A stretch of 35,008 bases of DNA from a virus: positions 1-35,008 of IMG/VR virus record IMGVR_UViG_3300025030_000293; one strand, given 5' to 3'. Below, one piece after another: positions 6,826 through 13,690 of this stretch. The position numbers were made by a program, and so were the translations under genes. The notes below the pieces were generated by a model that saw nothing but the letters and a program-made list of their open reading frames with translations, searched no databases and was not told the DNA's origin. Position 1 is the stretch's first letter. Every line of letters begins with the position of its first letter.

Positions 6826-7812
6826 TTACTTCCCTCTGATCACATCAAAGGCCAATTGTTTCACCAATGCCCGCTCACCCAACAGGGCAGATGAGAACTG
6901 ACCAGAGCCACGACCTGGTTTCCAATCTTCCAATTCCACTACTGCATTCCACGCACCCCATTGGGTATTGGCCAGCTTCGGTTGCTCGTCATTCCACTTG
7001 AGAAACAATTCTTCAGCTGCTTCCCGGTGCTGCCGCTTGGAATCTTCCAGGTTGGCAAACTCTTCGGACACATCAATGACTGTAAGATCTTCAGGCTTGG
7101 GCGGAGGGGCATAGATTTGTAGCAGTGCCCGTTTGAAATCATCCAGATCGAAGGGTGAAACAGCCATGACACCAAACAGCTGGTTGACTGTTTCCATGCG
7201 CTTGTTCATTTCCAGTGCAATGCTGGCAACCTTTTCCAATCTGAGCATGTTGCCGGTAGTGTGTGCCACATTCATGGTAAGTGTGGCTTGGGCAATACCC
7301 ATGCGCAGGGTGTTGTTACACACCGTGCGGACAGGGGTGTAGTAAATCTTGGTGGCTGATCTGCCCGTCTTCTCATCGTATAGAGTGAAGTATTGGTGTA
7401 TGGTGTCACCTTTGATATCTACCATACCGGCATCCAGAGCAGCGAACATGCGCTCCCCGTTGCCCAGGGCGCCGATGGTTTCAACCGGGTAGATCTGGCT
7501 GAGGTCATTGAAAGTCTGGGCCACGGACAAATTCGTAACCAGCTTGTAATTCTTTCCGACCACATCCAATGGTTGCCAGTGCTTCTCGCCGTTCTGTGGT
7601 TCGCGGATGACTGCCATACGATCTGGCACAGGTATCATGCCATCTTTGGTTTCCGCATAGACCGGAACCAGCCGGGTGTCGTAGGCAATGCCGCTTTCGA
7701 ATGCGGCTTCGACCAGGGTGATCTTGCGCTCTTTGGGAAATACCGTACCCAGATTGTGCCAACCTGGTTGGGCTCTGGCCATAAATTTGTTACCAAATAA
7801 TTCGTGACTCAT
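6826..7812 (-). CDS. DUF932 phage/plasmid-like protein
   Basis: 328 aa. Matches the DUF932 (phage/plasmid-like TIGR03299) pattern: WHNLGTVF near the N-terminus, VGKNYKLVTN at about 85, GALGNGERMFAALD at about 114, YFTLYDEKTGRSATKIYYTPVRTVCNNTLRMG at about 140-170. The family is common in phages and plasmids; its biochemical role is unknown. Length is normal for the family. The ATG lies just after the stop of the 7814-8116 gene and the two are probably coupled. Confidence 0.92.
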   Translation of the reverse strand: MSHELFGNKFMARAQPGWHNLGTVFPKERKITLVEAAFESGIAYDTRLVPVYAETKDGMIPVPDRMAVIREPQNGEKHWQPLDVVGKNYKLVTNLSVAQTFNDLSQIYPVETIGALGNGERMFAALDAGMVDIKGDTIHQYFTLYDEKTGRSATKIYYTPVRTVCNNTLRMGIAQATLTMNVAHTTGNMLRLEKVASIALEMNKRMETVNQLFGVMAVSPFDLDDFKRALLQIYAPPPKPEDLTVIDVSEEFANLEDSKRQHREAAEELFLKWNDEQPKLANTQWGAWNAVVELEDWKPGRGSGQFSSALLGERALVKQLAFDVIRGK

Positions 7813-7813
7813 T

Positions 7814-8116
7814 TCATTTCTCCTTTGAGTTCATCTTTTCGGATTTGGGAGTGATGGTGAATTGCTGATTGAATTCATGTTTCAACACCAGGGTCTCAAA
7901 GCCGTTGTCGAAGTGCATCTTCACCGTTGCAACGTTGATGCGTACTACATTAGCATAGGCCGGTGAGAACAGGTGCTTATACCATTTACCAAGTTCAGGT
8001 TCGATCATCTCATTCTCCTTGCTCTCTTCAAGATACGAGCTGAGCTGGGTGGCTCGTTCAACCGACACACCATGTAGGGTCAAAGAGAAGTTCGTGTGTG
8101 ATTTTGTAGTTGTCAT
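7814..8116 (-). CDS. Hypothetical protein, 100 aa
   Basis: Starts MTTTKSHTNF and ends with a charged tail (KSEKMNSKEK). The middle reads GKWYKHLFSPAYANVVRINVATVKMHFDNGFETLVL, which looks beta-rich. It is upstream of and coupled to the DUF932 gene. Its start codon lies within the promoter of the divergent gene at 8161. Family not recognised. Confidence 0.7.
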   Translation of the reverse strand: MTTTKSHTNFSLTLHGVSVERATQLSSYLEESKENEMIEPELGKWYKHLFSPAYANVVRINVATVKMHFDNGFETLVLKHEFNQQFTITPKSEKMNSKEK

Positions 8117-8139
8117 TAGTGCATCTTTTCTGTTAGAAT
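8110..8139 (+). promoter_or_regulatory. Probable promoter for the gene at 8161
   Basis: TTGTCA at 8110-8115, 18 bases, TAGAAT at 8134-8139, followed by a GGAGG ribosome site and the ATG at 8161. It overlaps the first codons of the divergent gene. Confidence 0.55.
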
Positions 8140-8160
8140 AGAGGAAACGGAGGTTACAAT

Positions 8161-8457
8161 ATGGTCGCTAAGAAACCGATGCCGATGCCTGGTGGAATGC
8201 CGATGGGTGGAAGTGCTCCCAATCCGATGCCGCCCGGCTCCCCACCTGCCGCCGCTCAAGGTGGCGAAGGCGGTAGTTCTCCCGAGCAAGTGCGGGCTGC
8301 AATTATGACCGTGTTACAAAGAGCCAAAGCACTGGCTGACAAGTTTGGAATTGACCTGAACGAACTGGTTGCCGAACTTGGTGCCGGGCGCGGCAGAGGA
8401 ACTCCTCCACCTCCGCCTGGTGGGATGATGCCGCCGGGTGGTGGCATGATGGGTTAG
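8161..8457 (+). CDS. Pro/Gly/Met-rich small protein with central helix
   Basis: 98 aa with a GGAGG site 7 bases before the ATG. Residues 1-38 and 79-98 are low-complexity (PMPMPGGMPMGG; PPPPPGGMMPPGGGMMG). Between them lies one well-formed amphipathic region (PEQVRAAIMTVLQRAKALADKFGIDLNELVAEL) that resembles a short interaction helix. It is the only plus-strand gene in the 6.7-13.9 kb minus-strand block and has its own promoter. Its stop overlaps by 4 bases that of the converging gene at 8454. Such Pro/Gly-rich proteins are usually met in head modules near portal genes; why this one lies among early genes is unclear. Function unknown. Confidence 0.8.
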   Translation: MVAKKPMPMPGGMPMGGSAPNPMPPGSPPAAAQGGEGGSSPEQVRAAIMTVLQRAKALADKFGIDLNELVAELGAGRGRGTPPPPPGGMMPPGGGMMG

Positions 8458-8609
8458 TTCTCGACTTCCAGTTCATCCGTTTCCACATGGTGAACTGTGA
8501 TGCCCTCGCCATTCAGGGCATTGGTTATGAGTTCGACAATGGAGCCGATACTTTCTTTCCAAGTTTCGGCTTCTTCAATTGTCACAGTGATCGAGATCAT
8601 TTTAGCCAT
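8454..8609 (-). CDS. Small hypothetical protein, 51 aa
   Basis: I chose the ATG at 8609 because GAGGAGG lies 7 bases upstream; a start at 8645 would lack a site and overlap the previous gene further. The product (MAKMISITVTIEEAETWKESIG...) looks like one beta strand, an amphipathic helix and a second strand. It overlaps the preceding gene by 8 bases. Family not recognised. Confidence 0.7.
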   Translation of the reverse strand: MAKMISITVTIEEAETWKESIGSIVELITNALNGEGITVHHVETDELEVEN

Positions 8610-9051
8610 TTGTTTTTCCTCCTCTTGAATATGTTCCAAATCCAACTAAATTGACTGCACTTATGCCAGTATTCCTGAACAACTCGTCCTCATCTTCGTA
8701 GTTTGAGATCCATTCCAATATGCCTTCCATGAGATTGTATTGGTACAAGCCGATGAAAGCGTCACCTTTCAGGACATCATTTTCATTGGCGACTCTGATT
8801 TGTTGTCGGCCATCGTCACCAAAAGTGCCGATTTTTACAACCCAGTGGGCATCAAGTTGCACGGGTGGTATTTTTGTAGCGGAGAAACATGTAAGCTTGT
8901 ACGTATCAGTCCACGTTCCGCCACAGTTTTTGCAGCGCACGTCCTGATGGATTTCATTTCCATCGGCTTCATAACTACCGGCATCCGTATTTTCTGAGCC
9001 ACAATATAGACAGTGTGCACTGTTCTCGAGGTATTCTTCTTGTGTTATCAT
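8602..9051 (-). CDS. Zinc-ribbon phage protein
   Basis: 149 aa. CLYCGS at residues 14-19 and VRCKNCGGTWTDTYKL at about 38-53 form a CxxC...CxxC zinc ribbon, a layout common in small phage proteins of unknown role. The C-terminal two-thirds reads like a globular domain with FIGLYQYNLMEGILEW. It overlaps the upstream gene by 4 bases (ATGA). DNA or protein binding is the general expectation for a ribbon of this kind; nothing more specific can be said. Confidence 0.8.
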   Translation of the reverse strand: MITQEEYLENSAHCLYCGSENTDAGSYEADGNEIHQDVRCKNCGGTWTDTYKLTCFSATKIPPVQLDAHWVVKIGTFGDDGRQQIRVANENDVLKGDAFIGLYQYNLMEGILEWISNYEDEDELFRNTGISAVNLVGFGTYSRGGKTNG

Positions 9052-9305
9052 CTTGATCTCCGCATACGTACTTCCAAAATATAGCCGATGCTTTCCAATT
9101 CAGCCTCCAGGTTGGCATACTCATCCGGTGTTGCCTGTTTGGTGACGGCAATAACACTAGTATAGTCTGCTCCACCATGCTGTCCGACATGCTCATAGCT
9201 CATACAATATCTACCTTGTATGTCATCGGGTTCGTTGGGGAAGAGGGCAATGATGCCATCGTTCTTCCACTTGCGAAAGATCACGAAAGTCTTAGAGTTT
9301 GACAT
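9048..9305 (-). CDS. Conserved phage hypothetical protein, 85 aa
   Basis: The start is placed at the ATG at 9305 (MSNSKTFVIFRKW), with AAAGGGAT upstream; an earlier ATG at 9338 would overlap the previous gene more. The pattern VIFRKWKNDGIIALFPNEP...CMSYEHVGQHGGADY is one I associate with a widespread phage and plasmid family of unknown function. Overlaps its neighbours at both ends. Confidence 0.8.
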   Translation of the reverse strand: MSNSKTFVIFRKWKNDGIIALFPNEPDDIQGRYCMSYEHVGQHGGADYTSVIAVTKQATPDEYANLEAELESIGYILEVRMRRSR

Positions 9306-9663
9306 TATGTTTATCCCTTTCTTTGAGCGCGGCTTCATTCTGTTCGATGATCAGCTGTAATTCATTCGGGTGCTTGGCATACAGGTAGCCAACCTGAACG
9401 CTGATATACATCAGACCAAATGCCATTGGGTTGGCTTGCAAATCACGTGTGGAATTTGCGACTTGTTCAGCGTCGGCCTGTGTGATCTCCCGCTTTTCGT
9501 TGTGGCGAATACCTTGCAGTGCCATTTCCTGCACGAGCAGGATGATAACGGGTACGGCTTTGTTGACTGCATCGGGAGTTTCGAAAGTTTCATTCATCTT
9601 GATGAACAGATTGAACATGCTTTTGATGACCGAGCCAAACAAATTGGTAACGTTGTAAGTCAT
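9292..9663 (-). CDS. Hypothetical helical protein, 123 aa
   Basis: Mostly helical: a hydrophobic N-terminal part (LFGSVIKSMFNLFIKMNE), a second hydrophobic helix (KAVPVIILLVQEMALQGI) and a charged C-terminus. No clear transmembrane segment, although the second helix is quite apolar. It overlaps the upstream gene by 4 bases and the downstream gene by 14. Family not recognised. Confidence 0.75.
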   Translation of the reverse strand: MTYNVTNLFGSVIKSMFNLFIKMNETFETPDAVNKAVPVIILLVQEMALQGIRHNEKREITQADAEQVANSTRDLQANPMAFGLMYISVQVGYLYAKHPNELQLIIEQNEAALKERDKHNVKL

Positions 9664-10037
9664 TTGTTTTCTCCTTCCTGTTGCCTTTTGAGTTGTGAGA
9701 TCATGGCGCCGATATCACTCATCATCTCAGCGCGTGAAGCCTTGCGCTGGAGGGTCATGTACTCCATGCCCAGGTTCGCACAGGCAAGAGAGCGTTTACG
9801 ATTACCAGATACCCAGGTTCCGTTGTGACCGGAGAAGTCAATAGCCAGCCGGTGCTGTATTCCTGGTAAATAGCTGATGACTGCCGGTATGTAATATCCG
9901 AACTGCTTACTGATGCGACCACCCACCCACATCAATTTCATAGGGGTGTAGTGTAGTTCTTCCAGCACTGACCACAGTGTATAGACAGGTCGTGGTATGG
10001 GACTGGTGGGATGGACATAAGGTGGTAGGTAGCCCAT
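9660..10037 (-). CDS. Hypothetical protein, 125 aa
   Basis: The N-terminus is rich in Pro and aromatic residues (MGYLPPYVHPTSPIPRP) and the C-terminus is helical (RAEMMSDIGAMISQLKRQQEG). The ATG lies 3 bases after the stop of the 10041 gene with AGGAGGAATGAAC upstream, so the pair is coupled. No known motif. Confidence 0.75.
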   Translation of the reverse strand: MGYLPPYVHPTSPIPRPVYTLWSVLEELHYTPMKLMWVGGRISKQFGYYIPAVISYLPGIQHRLAIDFSGHNGTWVSGNRKRSLACANLGMEYMTLQRKASRAEMMSDIGAMISQLKRQQEGENK

Positions 10038-10040
10038 AGT

Positions 10041-10220
10041 TCATTCCTCCTGATCTCTGCCACAAAATGGACACACAAATTGGTCGGCGATTTCCTCGCC
10101 ACACTGTATGCAAGCACTATCGCCGTTGTCGAAATCGAGGATGACGACTTCCAATTCATCTGGGTTGCTGATCACTTCAGCAACGCCGCCCAAAACTGAT
10201 ATGATTATTCTTTTGCTCAT
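10041..10220 (-). CDS. Small zinc-ribbon protein, 59 aa
   Basis: The ATG at 10220-10218 has GAGGAG 6 bases upstream. The first half (SVLGGVAEVISNPDELEVVILDFDNG) is beta-alpha-beta-like, a recurring pattern in small phage proteins. The second half has CIQCGE and CPFCGR, a CxxC...CxxC zinc knuckle. Tight spacing on both sides (3 bases to each neighbour) supports it as a genuine gene. Confidence 0.75.
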   Translation of the reverse strand: MSKRIIISVLGGVAEVISNPDELEVVILDFDNGDSACIQCGEEIADQFVCPFCGRDQEE

Positions 10221-10223
10221 TGT

Positions 10224-10553
10224 TTACTCCTCTATTTCAACATAGATACCGTCATACAAGTACACTGCATTACCCCATGGATCACGTGCGTAGGGCTGGT
10301 ACAACCAATCCGGGTATCCTGCATCCCACTCGAATGGATACCAGTGACCATCCAGCTTGATGAACCATTGAGTTGTGTAGTAGGTTCCGCCCAACGACTG
10401 AAATGTGCGGTCGTTGGCAATAGCACGAATTATGGTCTTGACAGTGCCAGTGTAGTCTGGTTTGGCAGGTGGCTCAGGATGTTCGGGCGTCCAACATTGC
10501 CAGCCCCAACCGATGTTACGGTTCTTTCTGGTGATTTCAATGGTGCGTTTCAT
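10224..10553 (-). CDS. Hypothetical Trp/Tyr-rich protein, 109 aa
   Basis: Unusually rich in aromatic residues (WGWQCW; GHWYPFEWDAGYPDWLYQPYARDPWGNAVYLYDG) with a basic N-terminus (MKRTIEITRKNR). It overlaps the upstream gene by 4 bases. The aromatic clusters suggest a small beta-sheet or ligand-binding fold, but no family is recognised. Confidence 0.75.
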   Translation of the reverse strand: MKRTIEITRKNRNIGWGWQCWTPEHPEPPAKPDYTGTVKTIIRAIANDRTFQSLGGTYYTTQWFIKLDGHWYPFEWDAGYPDWLYQPYARDPWGNAVYLYDGIYVEIEE

Positions 10554-11245
10554 TTCAGTTTCTCCTGAATGATCTGTGCTTCCTGCACTAGATAGTCTTC
10601 AGTTCCGGGCAGGATGAGTTGAAGCCCGTGTTTTTTTTCTCTCTCTACATAGCAATCAATGGTTGCCTTGGCTTCCTGAATGGCGTAATCCAGATCGAAG
10701 TAACCCCAGACACTGTCAATTCTGACGGCGGTTGGATTTGTTTCCGGGTTGCCAGTCCATGCCACCCAGACGTAGCATTCACCGCTGATGTATTTGCTGT
10801 AAACTGCCACTTCTTCCCGCATGATACCCAGGATAAACTCTTTACGCTTGGATGTCAGCAATTTCCAGCCAAATTCTCTTTGAATTTTCTCCCTGGTGAC
10901 ATAGATGAAGCCAACCAACCCGCTATCCCATTCTGCATGTTGAGCACGACCAATGAATGATCCAGTGCTCATGGATAAGACACTGTGATCATGTAGATAC
11001 AAGGGTAGATACAGCAGCTGGCCGAGCTTAGATTGAGCTTCCAACCAGTGCATAAATCCAGACGGTGTATCAAGGTAGGGCACTCGTGGTTTATCTCCAA
11101 TGCGCCGGTCGCCCAGAAGATAGCGGGGGTGATCTGTAACCATCACACCTACATTGTCCCACTGCCGGGGATCTTCTGGATTGTCATCCTGCTCGATAGT
11201 CAGGCAGTAACCTTTGTATTCTTCAATATGATAGAAGTTGTACAT
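10550..11245 (-). CDS. Conserved phage hypothetical protein, 231 aa
   Basis: The start is placed at the second of two adjacent ATGs (11248 and 11245) because AGGAGG lies 4 bases before it. The protein contains the stretch IGRAQHAEWDSGLVGFIYVTREKIQREFG, which I associate with a widespread phage protein family of unknown function, and a C-terminal helical region. The fold seems to be alpha/beta and soluble. The preceding small gene ends 10 bases upstream. Confidence 0.8.
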   Translation of the reverse strand: MYNFYHIEEYKGYCLTIEQDDNPEDPRQWDNVGVMVTDHPRYLLGDRRIGDKPRVPYLDTPSGFMHWLEAQSKLGQLLYLPLYLHDHSVLSMSTGSFIGRAQHAEWDSGLVGFIYVTREKIQREFGWKLLTSKRKEFILGIMREEVAVYSKYISGECYVWVAWTGNPETNPTAVRIDSVWGYFDLDYAIQEAKATIDCYVEREKKHGLQLILPGTEDYLVQEAQIIQEKLK

Positions 11246-11255
11246 CATTCCTCCT

Positions 11256-11408
11256 CTAGTCCAGTGTATATAAATCCCACACATTATCCACACAACAGAA
11301 TTTTTCTGTTGCCTTGATCCAAGCAGAGTTCAAGTCTTTTGCATAGACTATTCCCAGATAGTGCCACATGTTATTCTTGAATCGTTTGCATACGAATGGA
11401 TAGTTCAT
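11256..11408 (-). CDS. Small hypothetical protein, 50 aa
   Basis: Starts MNYPFVCKRFKNNMWHYLG and ends VWDLYTLD. GGAGG lies 4 bases before the ATG at 11408, and a second ATG directly precedes it, the same GGAGGAATGATG layout as the next gene. It overlaps the stop of the upstream gene. The sequence 'AKDLNSAWIKATEKF' suggests one helix after a short strand. Family not recognised. Confidence 0.7.
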   Translation of the reverse strand: MNYPFVCKRFKNNMWHYLGIVYAKDLNSAWIKATEKFCCVDNVWDLYTLD

Positions 11409-11647
11409 CATTCCTCCGGTTTGAACGGTGGGTTCTCATAGATCACATCATCGTTTAGATATATCCGCAGTATGGGAGACCTGTCCGGGTCACAATCAAG
11501 CCGGGACGTGTCGAGTTCCAGAATCGGAGTGCCGTCCTCACTCCAATAGATGAACAGCTCGAGCTTTGGAGTGATCTTCTTGTCTTCTTCATCGGCCAGG
11601 TCAGGTGCGTAAAGGTCAAGTGCAAATTCTGTGGGTTTATCAGTCAT
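11408..11647 (-). CDS. Acidic hypothetical protein, 79 aa
   Basis: Strongly acidic throughout (LADEEDKK; LDCDPDRS; NDDVIYENPPFKPEE) with alternating hydrophobic strands (KLELFIYW; PILRIYLN). Overlaps the upstream gene by 8 bases. Small acidic beta proteins of phages are sometimes DNA mimics or inhibitors, but nothing here proves it. Confidence 0.75.
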   Translation of the reverse strand: MTDKPTEFALDLYAPDLADEEDKKITPKLELFIYWSEDGTPILELDTSRLDCDPDRSPILRIYLNDDVIYENPPFKPEE

Positions 11648-11933
11648 CTTGTTCTCCTTTCAAATCTCTGATGGCATCCTTCAGCAGGTCTTCAAACTGG
11701 TAGGGCGGAACCCGCTGTTTGTGATCATCTTCGATCCAGTTCAGGCGCTTACCGGTAGTGGTGCCCCAAACATTCTTACTAACCACAATGCCGTGCTTGG
11801 GTGATTTGAATGCGATCACTGAATCGTAGCTGAAATACAGGCGTAACATTCCTATCTCTACAGCCAGAGTATGGGCGCCGTAATTGCTGGACGAATAGTT
11901 ACCATAGTTCCAAATGTGGGGAAGAGTAGCCAT
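11640..11933 (-). CDS. Conserved phage hypothetical protein (DUF8033-like)
   Basis: 97 aa. The sequence YGNYSSSNYGAHTLAVEIGMLRLYFSYDSVIAFKSP (given here in two overlapping readings: NYGAHTLAVEIG and LYFSYDSVIAF) and WGTTTGKRLNWIEDD match a phage family I remember as DUF8033; the number is from memory. The fold appears beta-rich. It is the first gene after the motif-bearing gap at 11934-12019, so it may have its own promoter. Confidence 0.75.
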   Translation of the reverse strand: MATLPHIWNYGNYSSSNYGAHTLAVEIGMLRLYFSYDSVIAFKSPKHGIVVSKNVWGTTTGKRLNWIEDDHKQRVPPYQFEDLLKDAIRDLKGEQDD

Positions 11934-11991
11934 GTCTCATGTCCTTTCTGATACTAATTGGTTGCAATTTATTATCGCTCGGATTTATGAG

Positions 11992-12016
11992 TTTCTAATG
12001 AGAATCAAATTAGAAA
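11992..12016. repeat. TTTCTAAT/ATTAGAAA inverted repeat with ATGAGAAT
   Basis: TTTCTAAT (11992-11999) and ATTAGAAA (12009-12016) are 8-bp inverted arms around 9 bases. The spacer and arm contain ATGAGAAT (11998-12005), which recurs in other gaps at 13053, 14028 and, inverted, 14124. It lies in the 86-base gap before the minus-strand gene at 11933, where an operator or promoter would be expected. Confidence 0.5.
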
Positions 12017-12019
12017 ATT

Positions 12020-12475
12020 TTAATCTTGCTCTGACAATACTTGAAGCAGAGCATCCAGACGATAGCCGCACAGATCCACTAGGTACATATTGGCTTCATC
12101 GAATTGGACAACCACATCCAGCCAATCAAACCCATTCAATTGCAGGTGGGCGTCACGGTAGCGAAATTCATTGAAGTATTCTAGCTCTGCAAGTTCTTCT
12201 GTGGTTATGTCAGAGGCGATGATCTCACGCCCGTTCAGGCTGATGTTCTCAAAGCGTTCCAACAAAGCAGACAGGCGTTCATCCTCATCAATTACTTCGA
12301 TCACATAGCTTATATCCGTATCCCAATCTATGTGGGCTATCTTGTGATCCTGGATGGTGGTTTGCAGTCCATCCAGGCAAGTGAGAAGTTCTTTACGGGC
12401 GGGTATGAAAACCAAAGCATCGACCACAAAATCAACATCGTACATAGCATGAAACACGATCCATTTTTCATGCAT
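12020..12475 (-). CDS. Hypothetical acidic protein, 151 aa
   Basis: Acidic and soluble, with DVDFVVDALVFIPARKELLTCLDGLQTTIQDH at the front and a C-terminal domain ending YLVDLCGYRLDALLQVLSEQD. No transmembrane segment or catalytic motif is seen. It begins 1 base after the stop of the 51-aa gene upstream. Family not recognised. Confidence 0.75.
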   Translation of the reverse strand: MHEKWIVFHAMYDVDFVVDALVFIPARKELLTCLDGLQTTIQDHKIAHIDWDTDISYVIEVIDEDERLSALLERFENISLNGREIIASDITTEELAELEYFNEFRYRDAHLQLNGFDWLDVVVQFDEANMYLVDLCGYRLDALLQVLSEQD

Positions 12476-12476
12476 G

Positions 12477-12632
12477 TTAGTTTCCTTTCAGCAGTTTCGA
12501 TCTGGGTTCCAGGCGTTTGATCACTTTGACAGCTTCTTCTTTGGTCATCCCGCCCAGGATTTTCACAGCAACATCATTCATTCTAAGTGTGTCCTTGGCT
12601 ATACGTAGCTGGTGCTTGTCGAATATGTTCAT
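12477..12632 (-). CDS. Conserved small phage protein, 51 aa
   Basis: The start at 12632 follows GGGAGAATGAT; an upstream ATG at 12671 lacks a site. The product begins MNIFDKHQLRIAKDTLRM and continues GGMTKEEAVKVIKRL, a pattern I associate with a very common tiny phage protein. It is probably a short helical hairpin. Function unknown. Confidence 0.8.
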   Translation of the reverse strand: MNIFDKHQLRIAKDTLRMNDVAVKILGGMTKEEAVKVIKRLEPRSKLLKGN

Positions 12633-12633
12633 A

Positions 12634-12759
12634 TCATTCTCCCTTCCTATACGGTGTGCCACAGCGGGCACAAACGATCTTGTAATAGTGACCGTGCCGT
12701 TGTTTGTGCGGCTGCCAGTAATGCTTGAACAGTTTACAGATGAGCAGTTTCAAGTTCAT
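12634..12759 (-). CDS. Small zinc-binding phage protein, 41 aa
   Basis: The ATG at 12759 has AGGAGG 4 bases upstream. The pattern ICKLFKHYW at residues 7-15 and CARCG at about 31-35 resembles the DUF1660-type prophage proteins (C-x3-F-x-H-x-W ... CxRCG), where two Cys, a His and a third Cys can bind zinc. It overlaps the upstream gene by 26 bases. Basic overall. Confidence 0.7.
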   Translation of the reverse strand: MNLKLLICKLFKHYWQPHKQRHGHYYKIVCARCGTPYRKGE

Positions 12760-12967
12760 GTTCCTCCTGTGTAACTTGGTAAGTTTTGCGTCCAGTATCA
12801 GCACGTTTGAAGTTTATACAGTTGGTGCCTGGGTGCAGTGATAGCAGATATTTTGCCCGACGGTGTGCTTGTTCTATTGTGCAAGTTTGACCAGACAGCG
12901 GGCTGGATTCAGATGTACCAGCGGTGAAATGTTTCTGGCTCAGCCAGAATATATAGAGGTATTTCAT
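12734..12967 (-). CDS. Hypothetical protein, 77 aa
   Basis: GGAGG lies 4 bases before the ATG. The N-terminus is aromatic (MKYLYIFWLSQKHF) and the middle is helical (IEQAHRRAKYLLSLHPG). The palindrome AAGTAACAGTTACTT abuts the ribosome site, so a bound regulator would cover the region just upstream of the start. First gene of the 6.7-12.97 kb operon. Family not recognised. Confidence 0.75.
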   Translation of the reverse strand: MKYLYIFWLSQKHFTAGTSESSPLSGQTCTIEQAHRRAKYLLSLHPGTNCINFKRADTGRKTYQVTQEEHELETAHL

Positions 12968-12977
12968 GTGTCCTCCA

Positions 12978-12992
12978 AAGTAACAGTTACTT
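12978..12992. promoter_or_regulatory. Palindrome AAGTAACAGTTACTT (copy 3 of 4)
   Basis: Perfect 7-bp arms, touching the GGAGG ribosome site of the minus-strand gene that starts at 12967. Of the four copies it has the most operator-like position. Confidence 0.6.
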
Positions 12993-13148
12993 CGCTTCTA
13001 TGTCAGCAGCCTTTCCGATTGCGATTGATTTGTTACATTTTAGCGCGGCAAAATGAGAATAACTTTAGAAACAGATTAGAAAATTTTCATTTTTGCTTTG
13101 GGTGGGGTGGTGTAGTACGCTAAGAGCCAACAGCCGGATCAGTTCACT
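12993..13148. other. Intergenic control region with ATGAGAATAAC and TTAGAAA repeats
   Basis: 156 bases without a gene. It contains ATGAGAATAAC (13053-13063), identical to 14028-14038, then two TTAGAAA copies (13065-13071 and 13077-13083). CAGATTAGA (13073-13081) also occurs at 5494-5502 upstream of the helicase operon. A G/T-rich patch follows (13097-13115). This is probably the promoter and operator region of the minus-strand operon starting at 12967; no clean -35/-10 pair was found. Confidence 0.45.
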
Positions 13149-13379
13149 TCAGCAGGCTGGGTTGGCGAGATCTACCAAAAGACGCTCGGCAATACTGACG
13201 ATCTTTCTAGCTTGGTCACGAGGACTGCCTTGGCATATCAGGCGGGCATACAACTGATAAGTGTTACCGAAGTCACCGTGAATCAGCAAGAACAATCTGG
13301 CATGAAGCGCGGTTAGGTGTGTCGGGTTATGGATCAGGATGGAAGTATAAGCGGAGTACATTCTCTTGCTGTCAGTCAT
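13149..13379 (-). CDS. Hypothetical helical protein, 76 aa
   Basis: Predicted mainly helical (TALHARLFLLIHGDFGNTYQLYARLICQG), ending with a conserved-looking helix (RKIVSIAERLLVDLANPAC). AAAGGACTGCC precedes the ATG. It follows a terminator-like hairpin, so expression may be attenuated relative to the upstream gene. Family not recognised. Confidence 0.75.
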   Translation of the reverse strand: MTDSKRMYSAYTSILIHNPTHLTALHARLFLLIHGDFGNTYQLYARLICQGSPRDQARKIVSIAERLLVDLANPAC

Positions 13380-13394
13380 GGCAGTCCTTTCGGT

Positions 13395-13426
13395 AAACGC
13401 AAACAGCCCGTAGCAAGTACGGGCTG
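13395..13426 (-). terminator. Terminator-like hairpin between minus-strand genes
   Basis: CAGCCCGTA-(5)-TACGGGCTG forms a perfect 9-bp stem (13404-13426), followed on the minus strand by TTTGCGTTT. It sits between the genes at 13444 and 13379. Confidence 0.55.
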
Positions 13427-13443
13427 AGGAAAGCGTGGCTGAG

Positions 13444-13647
13444 TTATGGTTTCACGTCAAGCTGGGCAAGTTCGGTCTCATCTGGCCAGATGCGCACCTG
13501 AACAGTCAAGCTGCCAATCTTGGTAGGCATCTTAGCCTGAAGGACAACGCGGTTATACAAGCGTTGTACATGTGTAGCCTGGGGTTTACCCAGGCGCGGG
13601 AAGCGGGCGGAGAGAATAGCATCAGCGGCAGTACCGTTGAATCGCAT
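13444..13647 (-). CDS. Small basic hypothetical protein, 67 aa
   Basis: The start at 13647 (MRFNGTAADAILSARFPRLG) has AAAGG upstream; the longer frame from 13692 would run into the preceding terminator. The protein is beta-rich with VVLQAKMPTKIGSLTVQVRIW in the middle. It lies between two minus-strand terminator-like hairpins. Family not recognised. Confidence 0.7.
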   Translation of the reverse strand: MRFNGTAADAILSARFPRLGKPQATHVQRLYNRVVLQAKMPTKIGSLTVQVRIWPDETELAQLDVKP

Positions 13648-13690
13648 GGTAATAATCCTTTCTGGTAATACACAGGCGAGAAGCAAGCGC

